Origin: RPQJ01 sp046347155
GTDB taxonomy: Bacteria > Pseudomonadota > Gammaproteobacteria > Steroidobacterales > Steroidobacteraceae
DNA: 64,000 nucleotides
Direction: 5' to 3'
NCBI GenBank assembly: GCA_046347155.1
Contig: JAXMGT010000002.1
Coordinates: 806,001-870,000, forward strand
Each line of letters starts with the position of its first letter. Position 1 is the first letter of the stretch. The notes beneath the pieces were generated by a model, which was not told the origin of the DNA, searched no databases, and saw only the letters and a list, made by a program, of their open reading frames with translations. The position numbers were made by a program, and so were the translations under genes. Below are positions 9,408 through 21,416 of this stretch, piece after piece.

Positions 9408-10940
9408 ATGCCCACCGTCATTCGTGAAGCAGACTTCGTGCAGAGCGTCGCCGACGCACTGCAGTTCATCTCGTACTTCCACCCGGTCGACTACCTCGAG
9501 CACCTCGGGCGGGCCTGGGAGCGCGAGCAGTCGCCGGCCGCGAAGGACGCGATCGCGCAGATCCTGACGAACTCGCGCATGTGCGCCGAGGGCCGGCGGC
9601 CGATCTGCCAGGACACCGGCATCGTGAACGTGTTCCTGAAGGTCGGCATGGACGTGCGCTGGGACACGACGCGCAGCCTCGCCGAGCTCGTGAACGAGGG
9701 CGTGCGCCGCGCCTACGACCACCCGGACAACCGGCTGCGCGCCTCGGTCGTCGACGACCCGGTGTTCGCGCGCAGGAACACCAGGGACAACACGCCCGCG
9801 GTGCTGCACGTCGAGCTGGTGCCCGGCTCGACGGTCGACGTCACGGTCGCCGCGAAGGGCGGCGGCTCCGAGAACAAGTCGAAGTTCGTGATGCTGAACC
9901 CGAGCGACTCGATCGAGGAGTGGGTGCTGAAGACCGTGCCGACGATGGGCGCCGGCTGGTGCCCGCCCGGGATGCTCGGGCTGGGCATCGGCGGCACGGC
10001 CGAGAAGGCCATGCTGATGGCGAAGGAAGCGCTGATGGACCCGATCGACATGCACGAGCTCATCGCGCGCGGCCCGTCCGACAAACTCGAGGAGCTGCGC
10101 CTCTCGCTCTACGAGAAGGTGAACGCGCTCGGCATCGGCGCACAGGGGCTCGGCGGGCTCACGACCGTGCTCGACGTGAAGATCCGCACCTACCCGACCC
10201 ACGCCGCCTCGAAGCCGGTCGCGATGATCCCGAACTGCGCGGCGACGCGGCACGCGCACTTCGTGCTCGACGGCTCGGGGCCCGCGCACCTCGAGCCGCC
10301 GTCCCTCGAGCACTGGCCGAAGGTCACCTGGACCGCGGGCGCCGGGTCGCGCCGCGTGGACCTCGACACGCTGACGCGCGCCGAGGTCGAGTCGTGGAGG
10401 CCGGGCGAGACGCTGCTGCTCTCGGGCCGGATGCTTACGGGCCGCGACGCCGCCCACAAGCGGATCGCCGACCTGTACGCGAGCGGGCAGGGGCTGCCCG
10501 AGGGCGTCGACTTCACGAACCGTGCGATCTACTACGTCGGCCCGGTCGACCCGGTGCGCGACGAGGTCGTGGGTCCCGCGGGCCCGACGACGGCGACCCG
10601 GATGGACAAGTTCACGGACCTGATGCTCGAGAAGACCGGGCTGCTCGTGATGATCGGCAAGTCCGAGCGCGGCCCGGTCGCGATCGAGTCGATCCGCCGC
10701 CACCGCGCCGCCTACCTGATGGCGGTGGGCGGTGCGGCATACCTGGTCTCGAAGGCGATCCGCGCCTCGCGCGTCGTCGCGTTCGGCGACCTCGGGATGG
10801 AGGCGATCTACGAGTTCGAGGTGAAGGACATGCCGGTCACCGTCGCGGTCGACTCGAACGGGACGTCGGTGCACCACACGGCGCCGGCCGAGTGGGCGGC
10901 CCGGATCCGCGACCTCGGCATCCCGGTGCGCGTGGCCTGA
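9408..10940 (+). CDS. fumA: Fumarate hydratase, class I (iron-sulfur)
   Basis: Oxygen-sensitive [4Fe-4S] fumarase of the TCA cycle, converting fumarate and malate. The 510 aa single chain holds both alpha and beta domains. The three cluster cysteines expected from the family are C67 (PICQDTG), C185 (GWCPPGMLG) and C277 (PNCAATRH). The KGGGSENKS substrate loop and the C-terminal AAYLVSKAIRAS...DLGMEAI are typical. The ATG at 9408 is 74 bp after gatB. Symbol usage for class I enzymes varies (fumA, fumB), so only the class is certain. Confidence 0.95.
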   Translation: MPTVIREADFVQSVADALQFISYFHPVDYLEHLGRAWEREQSPAAKDAIAQILTNSRMCAEGRRPICQDTGIVNVFLKVGMDVRWDTTRSLAELVNEGVRRAYDHPDNRLRASVVDDPVFARRNTRDNTPAVLHVELVPGSTVDVTVAAKGGGSENKSKFVMLNPSDSIEEWVLKTVPTMGAGWCPPGMLGLGIGGTAEKAMLMAKEALMDPIDMHELIARGPSDKLEELRLSLYEKVNALGIGAQGLGGLTTVLDVKIRTYPTHAASKPVAMIPNCAATRHAHFVLDGSGPAHLEPPSLEHWPKVTWTAGAGSRRVDLDTLTRAEVESWRPGETLLLSGRMLTGRDAAHKRIADLYASGQGLPEGVDFTNRAIYYVGPVDPVRDEVVGPAGPTTATRMDKFTDLMLEKTGLLVMIGKSERGPVAIESIRRHRAAYLMAVGGAAYLVSKAIRASRVVAFGDLGMEAIYEFEVKDMPVTVAVDSNGTSVHHTAPAEWAARIRDLGIPVRVA

Positions 10941-10942
10941 CG

Positions 10943-11857
10943 ATGCGCAACGCCGACACGCTGCGCCGCTTCGTGTTCGACCGCTACCCGTTCCGCGGGC
11001 AGCTCGTGCACCTCGGGCCCGCGTGGCGCGCGATGCTCGACCTGCATGAATACCCGGTCGAGGTGCGCGACAGCCTCGGCGAGGCGGTGGCCGCGTCGGT
11101 GCTGCTCGCCTCGACGCTCAAGTTCGACGGCCAGCTGTCGCTGCAGCTGCGCGGGTCGGGCCCGATGCGCCTGATGCTGGTCGAGTGCACGGACGGCCTC
11201 GCGGTGCGCGCCGTCGCGCGCCACGGCGACGTGCCCGCCACGCGCGACCTGCGGGAGCTGTCGGGCGACGGCACGCTCACCGTGACGATCGAGGGCGAGG
11301 ACGTCGCGCGCCGCTACCAGGGCGTCGTGCCGTTGTCCGGCGCCAGCATGAGCGATTGCCTGCGCGAGTACTTCGAGAGCTCCGAGCAGCTGCCGACGCG
11401 GCTGTGGCTGATGGCCGACGGCCAGCAGGCGAGCGGCCTGCTCCTGCAGCGGCTGCCCGTGTCGTCGCGCCCGGCCTCGGTGACCGAGTCGGGCGCGGGC
11501 GGGATCAGCGACGAGGAACTCGAGGACGCCTGGCGGCGGATCCAGCTCGTCGCCGGCACCGTCACCGGCCCCGAACTCGCCGGGCTCGGCGATCGCGAGC
11601 TGCTCAGGCGGCTGTTCGCCGAGGACGACGTGCGGATGTTCGAGTCGGCGCCGGTGTTCTTCCGGTGTCGTTGCTCGCGCGAGCGGGTCGAGGCGATGCT
11701 GCGCTCGCTGGGGCGCGAGGAGGTCGACTCGATCCTCGCCGAGCACGGCGCGGTCGACGTGCGCTGCGAGTTCTGCAGCCGCAGCTACCGCTTCGACGCG
11801 GTGGACGCCGGCGTGATCTTTTCGCCGGCGCCGGACGGACCGCGCGGCGTGCACTGA
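10943..11857 (+). CDS. hslO: Hsp33 redox-regulated chaperonin
   Basis: Cytosolic holdase switched on by oxidative unfolding; zinc bound by four cysteines keeps it inactive. The 304 aa length is normal. The C-terminal zinc centre is complete: C242-x-C244 and C275-xx-C278, with the family spacing of 31 residues between the pairs. The N-terminal region shows DTLRRFVFD and ASTLKFDGQLSLQLRGSGPMRLMLVEC. The start is 2 bp after the fumarase stop, suggesting cotranscription of two genes related to oxidative stress. The stop codon lies in the loop of a GC-only hairpin (11840-11866). Confidence 0.95.
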   Translation: MRNADTLRRFVFDRYPFRGQLVHLGPAWRAMLDLHEYPVEVRDSLGEAVAASVLLASTLKFDGQLSLQLRGSGPMRLMLVECTDGLAVRAVARHGDVPATRDLRELSGDGTLTVTIEGEDVARRYQGVVPLSGASMSDCLREYFESSEQLPTRLWLMADGQQASGLLLQRLPVSSRPASVTESGAGGISDEELEDAWRRIQLVAGTVTGPELAGLGDRELLRRLFAEDDVRMFESAPVFFRCRCSRERVEAMLRSLGREEVDSILAEHGAVDVRCEFCSRSYRFDAVDAGVIFSPAPDGPRGVH

Positions 11858-11866
11858 GCCGCGCGG
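11840..11866 (+). terminator. GC hairpin with hslO stop codon in its loop
   Basis: Perfect 8-bp arms CCGCGCGG at 11840-11847 and 11859-11866 enclose an 11-nt loop that contains the hslO TGA (11855-11857). No U-tract follows, so this is a terminator-like dyad rather than a classical intrinsic terminator. Confidence 0.4.
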
Positions 11867-11867
11867 G

Positions 11868-11886
11868 CGCGCGGTCAGACCGCGCG
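11868..11886 (-). terminator. GC hairpin at the stop of the ICMT-like gene
   Basis: Perfect 8-bp arms (CGCGCGGT at 11868-11875, ACCGCGCG at 11879-11886) with a 3-nt loop. The stop codon of the minus-strand gene (11875-11877) sits at the arm-loop junction. It is the mirror of the hslO hairpin on the other side of this convergent junction and has no U-tract. Confidence 0.4.
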
Positions 11887-12447
11887 ATATGCGAGCCAGC
11901 CCCAGGCGACGGCCCAGAACGCGAGCGTGGCCACGAGGTTCGCGGGCCCGTGGTTCTGGCGCAGCAGCTTCCAGTCCCAGAACGCGACGGCCTGCCCGGG
12001 CAGCGGAGCACCCGGGAGGAACCGGTTCACGGTGCGCAGGTATTCCTCGTACGGCGCCCCGAGCGCGCCCACGAGGTAGTCCTCCTCTCGCTTCACCCGG
12101 TTGACCATGTAGAACCAGTAGACGACCGTGTAGGCGACGAGCAGCCAGCCGCTGTCGAGCAGCATCAGCGGCCCGAGGATGATGAAAAAACGCCCGAGGT
12201 ACATCGGGTTGCGCACCATCGTGTACGGCCCGTTGCAGGCGAGCGTGCGGCCCTTGTCGAGCGACGCGAAGCACCAGAGCTGGATCGCTTCGCCGAGCAT
12301 CGACACGAGGAAGCCCGCCAGCATCCAGTGCGGGCTCGAGTAGCGGAGCAGCAGCACCACGACACCGATGCCGAGCAGCACTCGGCTCCGCACCAGGATC
12401 TTGCGCAGCGTGGGGTGGTTGAAGAGCCGATGGATGGCGTCCAGCAC
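11875..12447 (-). CDS. ICMT/PEMT-type integral membrane methyltransferase family protein
   Basis: 190 aa protein with four to five hydrophobic segments. The C-terminal half carries the isoprenylcysteine carboxyl methyltransferase / phospholipid methyltransferase pattern: GPYTMVRNPMYLGRFF near residues 77-92 and a REEDYLVGALGAPYEEYLRTVNRFLP block near residues 120-150 (the EE and RxxRFxP-like SAM-binding elements). Bacterial members of this family are mostly uncharacterised, and the substrate cannot be read from sequence. It lies 30 bp downstream of a kinase-like gene on the same strand and is probably cotranscribed with it. Confidence 0.8.
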   Translation of the reverse strand: MLDAIHRLFNHPTLRKILVRSRVLLGIGVVVLLLRYSSPHWMLAGFLVSMLGEAIQLWCFASLDKGRTLACNGPYTMVRNPMYLGRFFIILGPLMLLDSGWLLVAYTVVYWFYMVNRVKREEDYLVGALGAPYEEYLRTVNRFLPGAPLPGQAVAFWDWKLLRQNHGPANLVATLAFWAVAWGWLAYRAV

Positions 12448-12477
12448 GGGTGCTCCGGTTCGTTGGAATACGGGTGA

Positions 12478-13191
12478 TCAGGGGCGATGCCGGTCGTCGC
12501 GACCGGCGCCAATATACCCGCGCAGCACCCACAGCGGGCGCAGCCGGTTCATCCGGGCGAGCGCCGCGGTGCGGTCGGGCCCGAGCGTCGCAGGCGACTT
12601 GCGGGCCCAGTGCTTGTAGATCGCGGCGCGGTCGATGCGCTCGAGGAAGCGGCGCAGCCGCGACGGCAGCCAGCGGGTCGACACGCACGACTGGAAGTCG
12701 AGCAGCGCCGGCTGGCCGTCGTCGGTCACGAGGATGTTGTGCGCGTTGCGCAGGTCGAGGTGGACGACCCGCGCGCGCTCGTGGAGCGCGCCGAGGTCCC
12801 GCTCGAGCGCCGGGAAGAACTCCGGCGACAGCGCGGCGGCCGCGGTGAGTCGCAGGCTCGTGCCCGGCACGTAGCGGTATGCGAGCGCGTGCGCGTCGAT
12901 CCTGAACGCGCCGGCCGGTGCGCCCGGCAATCCGTCGACTCGCCGCAGCCAGCCGAACTCCCGGCGCACGAGCAACCGTCCGATCACGTTCCGGACCAGG
13001 AATGCGCGCGACGAGAAGTCCTTGACGACCCACGACTGGCCCTCGCGCTCGTAGCGATAGAGCACGGCGTTCGCCCAGCGCCCTTCGCTCAGGCGACGCT
13101 TCGGGCCGCGCTCGAGGTCGGCGCGACCGAACGGGGCGGTGACGGGGTGGCGGTCGGTCGGCGTTTGGTGCGGGTCGGCTGGGCGCGGCAT
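12478..13191 (-). CDS. Small Kdo/RIO-type kinase-like protein
   Basis: About 237 aa from the ATG at 13191; a TTG at 13230 would add 13 residues. The core resembles minimal kinases of the lipopolysaccharide-kinase/RIO group: a lysine in SWVVKDFS, a catalytic loop VHLDLRNAHNILV (HxDxxxxN type), then LLDFQSC in place of DFG. It probably phosphorylates a sugar or small molecule, perhaps an envelope sugar, but that is inference. It sits upstream of the ICMT-like gene and is divergent from the methionine operon. Confidence 0.7.
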   Translation of the reverse strand: MPRPADPHQTPTDRHPVTAPFGRADLERGPKRRLSEGRWANAVLYRYEREGQSWVVKDFSSRAFLVRNVIGRLLVRREFGWLRRVDGLPGAPAGAFRIDAHALAYRYVPGTSLRLTAAAALSPEFFPALERDLGALHERARVVHLDLRNAHNILVTDDGQPALLDFQSCVSTRWLPSRLRRFLERIDRAAIYKHWARKSPATLGPDRTAALARMNRLRPLWVLRGYIGAGRDDRHRP

Positions 13192-13306
13192 CCGGGACGG
13201 GCAGCGCGGGGCTGCGTGACCAAAATCCAAGCAATGATAACAACTTGCGGGGCGAACCCGAGCCGCGGCGGGCCATTGCGCCGCCCTGGGAGGTTCACTG
13301 GCATTG

Positions 13307-13326
13307 ATATAAAGACTTCGTTATAT
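13307..13326. promoter_or_regulatory. Operator-like dyad over the -10 of the sahR-like/metF/metH operon
   Basis: ATATAAAGACTTCGTTATAT is an interrupted inverted repeat: arms ATATAA/TTATAT plus the inner GA/TC pairs. It lies in an AT-rich island 10 bp before the regulator ATG. The TATAAA at 13308-13313 is a good -10, so a bound repressor would block transcription. Placement at the head of the operon fits autoregulation by the ArsR-type product. Confidence 0.6.
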
Positions 13327-13335
13327 TTGCAATCC

Positions 13336-14241
13336 ATGGCCCAACCGTATGAACAGCTACTGCGCAGCCTCCGCGCCTCGTCGGAGCCGAGCCGGCTGCG
13401 ATTGCTCGCGGTGCTCGCGCTCGGCGAGTTCACGGTGTCCGAGCTCACGACGCTGCTCGGGCAGAGCCAGCCGCGCGTGTCGCGGCACCTGAAGCTCCTG
13501 GCCGAGGGTGGGTTGCTCGAGCGATTTCGCGAGCAGCACTGGGTCTACCACCGGCTGCCCGCCGAGGGGGGCGGTGCGCAGTACGCCCGCGCGCTGCTCG
13601 CGCTGCTCGACCCGGCCGACCCGCAAGTGGCGCTCGATCGCGAGCGGGCGACGTCGTTGCTGGCCGCGCGCGCGTCCGGCGCCGACGGTGTTGCGCCGGC
13701 GGGTGCCGACGTCGGTGCGGAACTCGCGGCGGCCGTCGCCCGTGATCTCGGCGAGCAGGGGTGCGACACGCTGGCCTACGCCGGGCCGGCGCCGGCCGAG
13801 ATGCTGTCCGCACTCGCACCACGGTCGCGACGTGCGATCGGCGTCAGCGCCTCGCGCGCCGAGGTCCAGCGGGCGCGCGCACACCTGCACGGCCATGGAC
13901 TCGCTCACTGCGTGCTCAAGCACGGCGACCTGAGGTCGGTCCACGCATCCCCGGCCGGTCACGTTGCGGTCGTGCTCGACCGACTGCTCGCGGCCGAGCC
14001 GCGGCGCGCCGACCTGCTCGTGGCCGCCGTGCGGCTGCTCGCGCCGGGCGGCACGCTGGTCGTCGTCGAGGATTACGAAGCGCTCGCACAGGCGATGCCG
14101 GCGGTGAACCCGCTCGCGGCGCTGCGCGGGTGGATCGCGGACGCGGGCCTCGCGTGCGGGCGGCTGCGTCCGCTCGACGCCGGGTCTGTACACGTGCTCG
14201 TCGCGACCGCGACGGCACCGGGCGTGGAGCAGGCCGCCTGA
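13336..14241 (+). CDS. sahR: ArsR-family regulator fused to a methyltransferase-like domain (SahR type)
   Basis: 301 aa. Residues 1-95 are an ArsR winged helix (SRLRLLAVLALGEFTVSELTTLLGQSQPRVSRHLKLL). Residues 130-290 resemble a class I SAM methyltransferase fold (APGGTLVVVEDYEAL near the end). In Proteobacteria, SahR proteins of this kind repress methionine-cycle genes and respond to S-adenosylhomocysteine; the direct link to metF and metH here supports that name. The glycine-rich SAM loop is degenerate (TLAYAGPAPAEML instead of DxGxGxG), which suggests a sensor rather than an enzyme. The ATG at 13336 follows the operator-like dyad; upstream in-frame residues are not ArsR-like. Confidence 0.75.
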   Translation: MAQPYEQLLRSLRASSEPSRLRLLAVLALGEFTVSELTTLLGQSQPRVSRHLKLLAEGGLLERFREQHWVYHRLPAEGGGAQYARALLALLDPADPQVALDRERATSLLAARASGADGVAPAGADVGAELAAAVARDLGEQGCDTLAYAGPAPAEMLSALAPRSRRAIGVSASRAEVQRARAHLHGHGLAHCVLKHGDLRSVHASPAGHVAVVLDRLLAAEPRRADLLVAAVRLLAPGGTLVVVEDYEALAQAMPAVNPLAALRGWIADAGLACGRLRPLDAGSVHVLVATATAPGVEQAA

Positions 14242-14265
14242 GCGCGGCCCTGCAGGAGTTTTCGA

Positions 14266-15189
14266 GTGAACCAGACGCAATCCCCTGCCACCGTCGAGAC
14301 GCGCGCGTCCGCCGCGCGCCGGCCCGTGCTCGTGTCGTTCGAGTTCTTTCCGCCGAACGACCCGGAGATGGAGCGCACGCTCTGGGCGTCGATCCAGCGC
14401 CTCGCGCCGCTCGCGCCGCGTTTCGTGTCGGTGACGTACGGCGCCGACGGCTCGACGCGCGAACGCACGCACAACGTCGTGTCGCGGATCCTGCGCGAAA
14501 CCACGCTCACGCCGGCACCGCACCTCACCTGCGTGGGCGCGCGCCGGGAGGAGATCCTCGACGTCGCGCGACAGTACTGGGCGGCCGGCATCCGCCACAT
14601 CGTCGCGCTGCGCGGCGACGCGCCGGCGGGCGAAGGCGGCTACCGGCCCGTCGAAGGTGGCTACGCCTACGCCGAGGACCTGGTGCGCGGCCTGCGCGGC
14701 GTCGGCGATTTCGAGATCTCGGTCGCGGCCTATCCGGAGAAGCACCCGGAGGCGCCGAGCGCCGAGTTCGACCTCGACCGGCTCGCGGCGAAGATCGACG
14801 CGGGCGCGACCCGTGCGATCACGCAGTTCTTCTTCGACACGGACGCCTTCCTGCGCTTCCGCGACCGTTGCGCGGCGCGTCGGATCGACGCCGAACTCGT
14901 GCCCGGCATCCTGCCGATCACGCGCTTCCCGCAGATGCTCAGGTTCGCCCAGCGGTGCGGCGCGAGCGTCCCCGACTGGCTCGCGCACCGCTTCGACGGC
15001 CTGGACGACGACCCGGAAACCCGGCGGATGATCGCGGCCAGCGTCGCGATCGACCAGGTGCGGCGGCTCCAGGACGAAGGCGTGCAGGAGTTCCACTTCT
15101 ACACGCTGAACCGCGCCGAACTGACCTACGCGATCTGCCACGCGCTCGGCGTGCGCCCGGCGCCGGTGCGCGCCGCGGTCGGGGCCTGA
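14266..15189 (+). CDS. metF: 5,10-methylenetetrahydrofolate reductase
   Basis: FAD-dependent TIM-barrel enzyme that makes 5-methyltetrahydrofolate for MetH. 307 aa; the N-terminal catalytic Glu is in SFEFFPP, and FVSVTYGADGSTRERT, HLTCVGA, ALRGD and TQFFFD segments follow the family. It starts with GTG at 14266, 24 bp after the regulator, with the Shine-Dalgarno GCAGGAG at 14252-14258. MetH follows after 2 bp, so the pair forms one methyl-transfer unit. Confidence 0.97.
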   Translation: MNQTQSPATVETRASAARRPVLVSFEFFPPNDPEMERTLWASIQRLAPLAPRFVSVTYGADGSTRERTHNVVSRILRETTLTPAPHLTCVGARREEILDVARQYWAAGIRHIVALRGDAPAGEGGYRPVEGGYAYAEDLVRGLRGVGDFEISVAAYPEKHPEAPSAEFDLDRLAAKIDAGATRAITQFFFDTDAFLRFRDRCAARRIDAELVPGILPITRFPQMLRFAQRCGASVPDWLAHRFDGLDDDPETRRMIAASVAIDQVRRLQDEGVQEFHFYTLNRAELTYAICHALGVRPAPVRAAVGA

Positions 15190-15191
15190 CC

Positions 15192-18893
<3,702 letters not shown>

Positions 18894-18909
18894 GGCGGGT
18901 CCGCCGCGC

Positions 18910-18930
18910 CGCGGGCATCAGTTGCCCGCG
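18910..18930 (-). terminator. GC hairpin with the lipoprotein stop codon in its loop
   Basis: Perfect 7-bp arms CGCGGGC (18910-18916) and GCCCGCG (18924-18930) enclose a 7-nt loop holding the minus-strand stop codon (18918-18920). It lies 5 bp from the metH hairpin, so each convergent gene has its own dyad. Confidence 0.4.
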
Positions 18931-19838
18931 ACCTCGAAGCCGTTCGTGAGCGTGACGTTCACGACGGTGCCGGAGGCGATCTCGACCTCGCCGCCCGTCT
19001 TCTGGGCGATCGCGAGGCCGCCCGCCGTGCCGAGGATGCCGCCGACGATCGCGCCGTTCTTGTGGCTGATCTGGTGGCCGATCACGGCGCCCGCGGCGCC
19101 GGTGCCGATCACCTTCGCGGTGTCCTTCGCGGTGTCGCTCTTGCCCTGGACGGACAACGGCGCGCCGATCGCGATCGCGCGGCCGCCGAGGTCGAGCGTG
19201 TCGAAGTTCACGGCGAGCACCGGCGTGCCGCCGATCTTCTTGCTGCCCGAGACCACCTGCGTGATCACGCCGCTGACGGGCGTGCCGGCCGCTGCGGCGC
19301 GACGTCCGCCGACGACGACGTCCGAGGCGAGCTGGCCCTGGATCCGGTTGCCGACGGCCGCGGTCTTCGTCGACACGGCCGAGGTCACCGTGATCGAGAG
19401 CGGCGTGCCAGCCGGCACGATGATCGGCGGCGGCGGGGGCGGCGGTGCCGCCGGCTTCGCGGGTTGCGCGGCGGCGACCTGGGCTGGCGCGGGCTTCGGC
19501 TTGGCCGCCGCCTTCTTCGCGGCCGCGGCGGCCGCAGCCTGCTGCTGAGCCTGCGCCTCGAGTTCACGCTTCTGCAGTTCGGCCTCGATCTCCTGCTGCT
19601 TGAGCGCGGCTTCCCGGTCGGCGAGCTCCTGCTCCTTCGCGGCCAGTGCCGCAGCCTGTTCCGCGGCCTGCTCCGCAGCCTTGTCCGGCGCGGGCGGCAC
19701 GGCGGCCGCGGGCACCTCGGCCAGGTCGGCCGCCGGCGGCGCCGCGGCCTCCGGCGTCGACTTGCCGCAGCCCGCCAGTCCCAGCGTCACGAGGCCGGCC
19801 AGCAGGGCCGGGGCGGTCATTCGGGCGTCATTGCGCAT
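18918..19838 (-). CDS. Lipoprotein with coiled coil, polyproline linker and glycine-zipper domain
   Basis: 306 aa. A signal peptide ends in the lipobox LAG-C (cysteine near residue 24). An Ala/Glu/Lys/Gln coiled coil follows (about 52-110), then a Lys/Ala/Pro spacer with seven prolines near residue 135. The C-terminal beta-rich domain starts at IIVPAGTPLSITV, in the style of VirB10/TrbI-like folds (PAGTxL). Near the end is the glycine-zipper-like GTGAAGAVIGHQISHKNGAIVGGILGTAGGLAI. It probably spans from a membrane anchor through the wall; the function is unknown. A strong Shine-Dalgarno (GGGAGG) 8 bp upstream supports the start at 19838. Confidence 0.8.
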   Translation of the reverse strand: MRNDARMTAPALLAGLVTLGLAGCGKSTPEAAAPPAADLAEVPAAAVPPAPDKAAEQAAEQAAALAAKEQELADREAALKQQEIEAELQKRELEAQAQQQAAAAAAAKKAAAKPKPAPAQVAAAQPAKPAAPPPPPPPIIVPAGTPLSITVTSAVSTKTAAVGNRIQGQLASDVVVGGRRAAAAGTPVSGVITQVVSGSKKIGGTPVLAVNFDTLDLGGRAIAIGAPLSVQGKSDTAKDTAKVIGTGAAGAVIGHQISHKNGAIVGGILGTAGGLAIAQKTGGEVEIASGTVVNVTLTNGFEVAGN

Positions 19839-19945
19839 CGGGGTTTCCTCCCTCGGAGTTTCATCGGTTTCGAGTCACCGGGCCGCGACAAGTTCCGCGC
19901 GCCCGCAGGTTCATGCTCGTGGCGTGACCGGCGTCCGTCCGCTGG

Positions 19946-21403
19946 TCAGCGCATCTCGTAGTCGCCCGGCACGACCTCGCGCATCTGCCTGCGGTAGCGG
20001 ATCGTGCTGTGGGGCCAGTTGTTCGTGATCGTACCGTCCTCGAGCTTGTACCAGCTCGATTTCGCGCCGGCCCACACGGACTTCGCAAGGTCGGCCTGCA
20101 GCCGGCGGTTGTACCCGTCCATCACCTCGCGGCGCACGTCGATCCGCGTGCGGCCGAGGCCGTCCATCAGCCGGATGGCCTGGACCACGTAGTCCGCCTG
20201 CGCCTCGATCATCACCAGGATGCTGTTGTGGCCCAGGTTCGTGTTCGGGCCGTACAGCATGAAGAAATTCGGGAAGCCGCTCACGGTCACGCCGAGGTAG
20301 GCGTGCGCGCCGTGCCGCCACTCGCCGGCGAGTTCCCGGCCGCCGGTGCCCACGACGCGGATCGGGGCAAGGAATTCGGTCGCCTTGAAGCCGGTCGCGT
20401 ACACGATCACGTCGGCCGGGTGCAGCTCGCCGTCCCGGGTTCGCACGCCTTCAGGCTCGATCCGCTCGATCGCGTCGGTCACGAGGCGCACGTTGTCGCG
20501 ACCGAGCGCCGGGTAGTAGTCGTCGTTGAACAGCACGCGGCGGGCGCCGATGGGATAGTCCGGCACGAGCTTCGCCCTGAGCGCCGGGTCGCGCACCTGG
20601 CGTCGCAGGTGCATCAGCGACCTCAGGCGCACGACCGCCTGCATCGGCTGCCGCCGCTTCATCAGCGGCGTGAGCACGACCTCGCCGAAGAAGAACCACT
20701 GGCAGTCGTGGTAGAACTTCGCGAGCCAGGGCCAGCGGCCGAAGATCCGGTGTGTGCGCGGCTTGTAGAGACGGTCCTTGCGCGGCAACAGCCAGTTGGC
20801 CGACCGCTGGAACACCGTGAGCCGTGCCGCGAGCGGCGCCACCTGCGGCACGAACTGCACCGCGCTCGCCGCGTTGCCGATGACCGCGATGCGCCGTCCC
20901 GTGAGGTCGATGCCGTGGTCCCACCGGGCCGAGTGGAACTGCGGACCGGCGAAGTCGTCGCGGCCCGGAAGGTCCGGGATCGACGGCCGGTGCAGCTGCC
21001 CGACGCCGGTCACGACGAACTGCGCGTCGACACACGCGCCGTCCGTGAGTTCGACGCGCCAGCGGCCGGCCGTGTCGTCCCAGCGCGTCTCGCGCACCTC
21101 GGCGTTGAACCGGAAGTGCGCCAGCAGCCCGTGACGGACCGCGCACTCGGCCGCGTAGGCGAGCAGCTCCGGCTGCCAGGCGAAGCGCCGGCTCCAGTCC
21201 GTCTTCTGCGCGAACGAAAAGCTGTAGAGGAACGAGGGCGCGTCGCACGAGGCGCCCGGGTAGGTGTTCTCGCGCCAGGTGCCGCCGAGCGTCGCGGCCT
21301 TCTCGAGGATCACGAAGTCGTCGATACCGGCGCGCTTGAGCAGCATGCCCATGCAGAGGCCGGAGTGCCCGCCGCCGATGATCGCGATGCGCGTGCGTGT
21401 CAT
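19946..21403 (-). CDS. Flavin-containing monooxygenase, Baeyer-Villiger type
   Basis: 485 aa FAD/NADPH enzyme. The FAD Rossmann motif GGGHSG is at residues 10-15, and the Baeyer-Villiger fingerprint FxGxxxHxxxW appears as FAGPQFHSARWD near residue 165. A second Rossmann motif follows in IAVIGNAASAVQ, and VIVYATGFK marks the late segment. It probably oxygenates a ketone or heteroatom; the substrate is not readable. It lies 13 bp downstream of mtgA in a ppiB-mtgA-monooxygenase run, an odd partner for a wall gene that may simply share a promoter. Confidence 0.88.
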   Translation of the reverse strand: MTRTRIAIIGGGHSGLCMGMLLKRAGIDDFVILEKAATLGGTWRENTYPGASCDAPSFLYSFSFAQKTDWSRRFAWQPELLAYAAECAVRHGLLAHFRFNAEVRETRWDDTAGRWRVELTDGACVDAQFVVTGVGQLHRPSIPDLPGRDDFAGPQFHSARWDHGIDLTGRRIAVIGNAASAVQFVPQVAPLAARLTVFQRSANWLLPRKDRLYKPRTHRIFGRWPWLAKFYHDCQWFFFGEVVLTPLMKRRQPMQAVVRLRSLMHLRRQVRDPALRAKLVPDYPIGARRVLFNDDYYPALGRDNVRLVTDAIERIEPEGVRTRDGELHPADVIVYATGFKATEFLAPIRVVGTGGRELAGEWRHGAHAYLGVTVSGFPNFFMLYGPNTNLGHNSILVMIEAQADYVVQAIRLMDGLGRTRIDVRREVMDGYNRRLQADLAKSVWAGAKSSWYKLEDGTITNNWPHSTIRYRRQMREVVPGDYEMR

Positions 21404-21416
21404 CGGTGCGCGCCGG

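Noticed and set aside
13231..13335. Possible SAH or SAM riboswitch before the methionine operon.
   Set aside because: The leader after the -10 is about 16 nt, and the upstream sequence lacks the conserved cores of known SAH/SAM riboswitches. A protein operator explains the site better.
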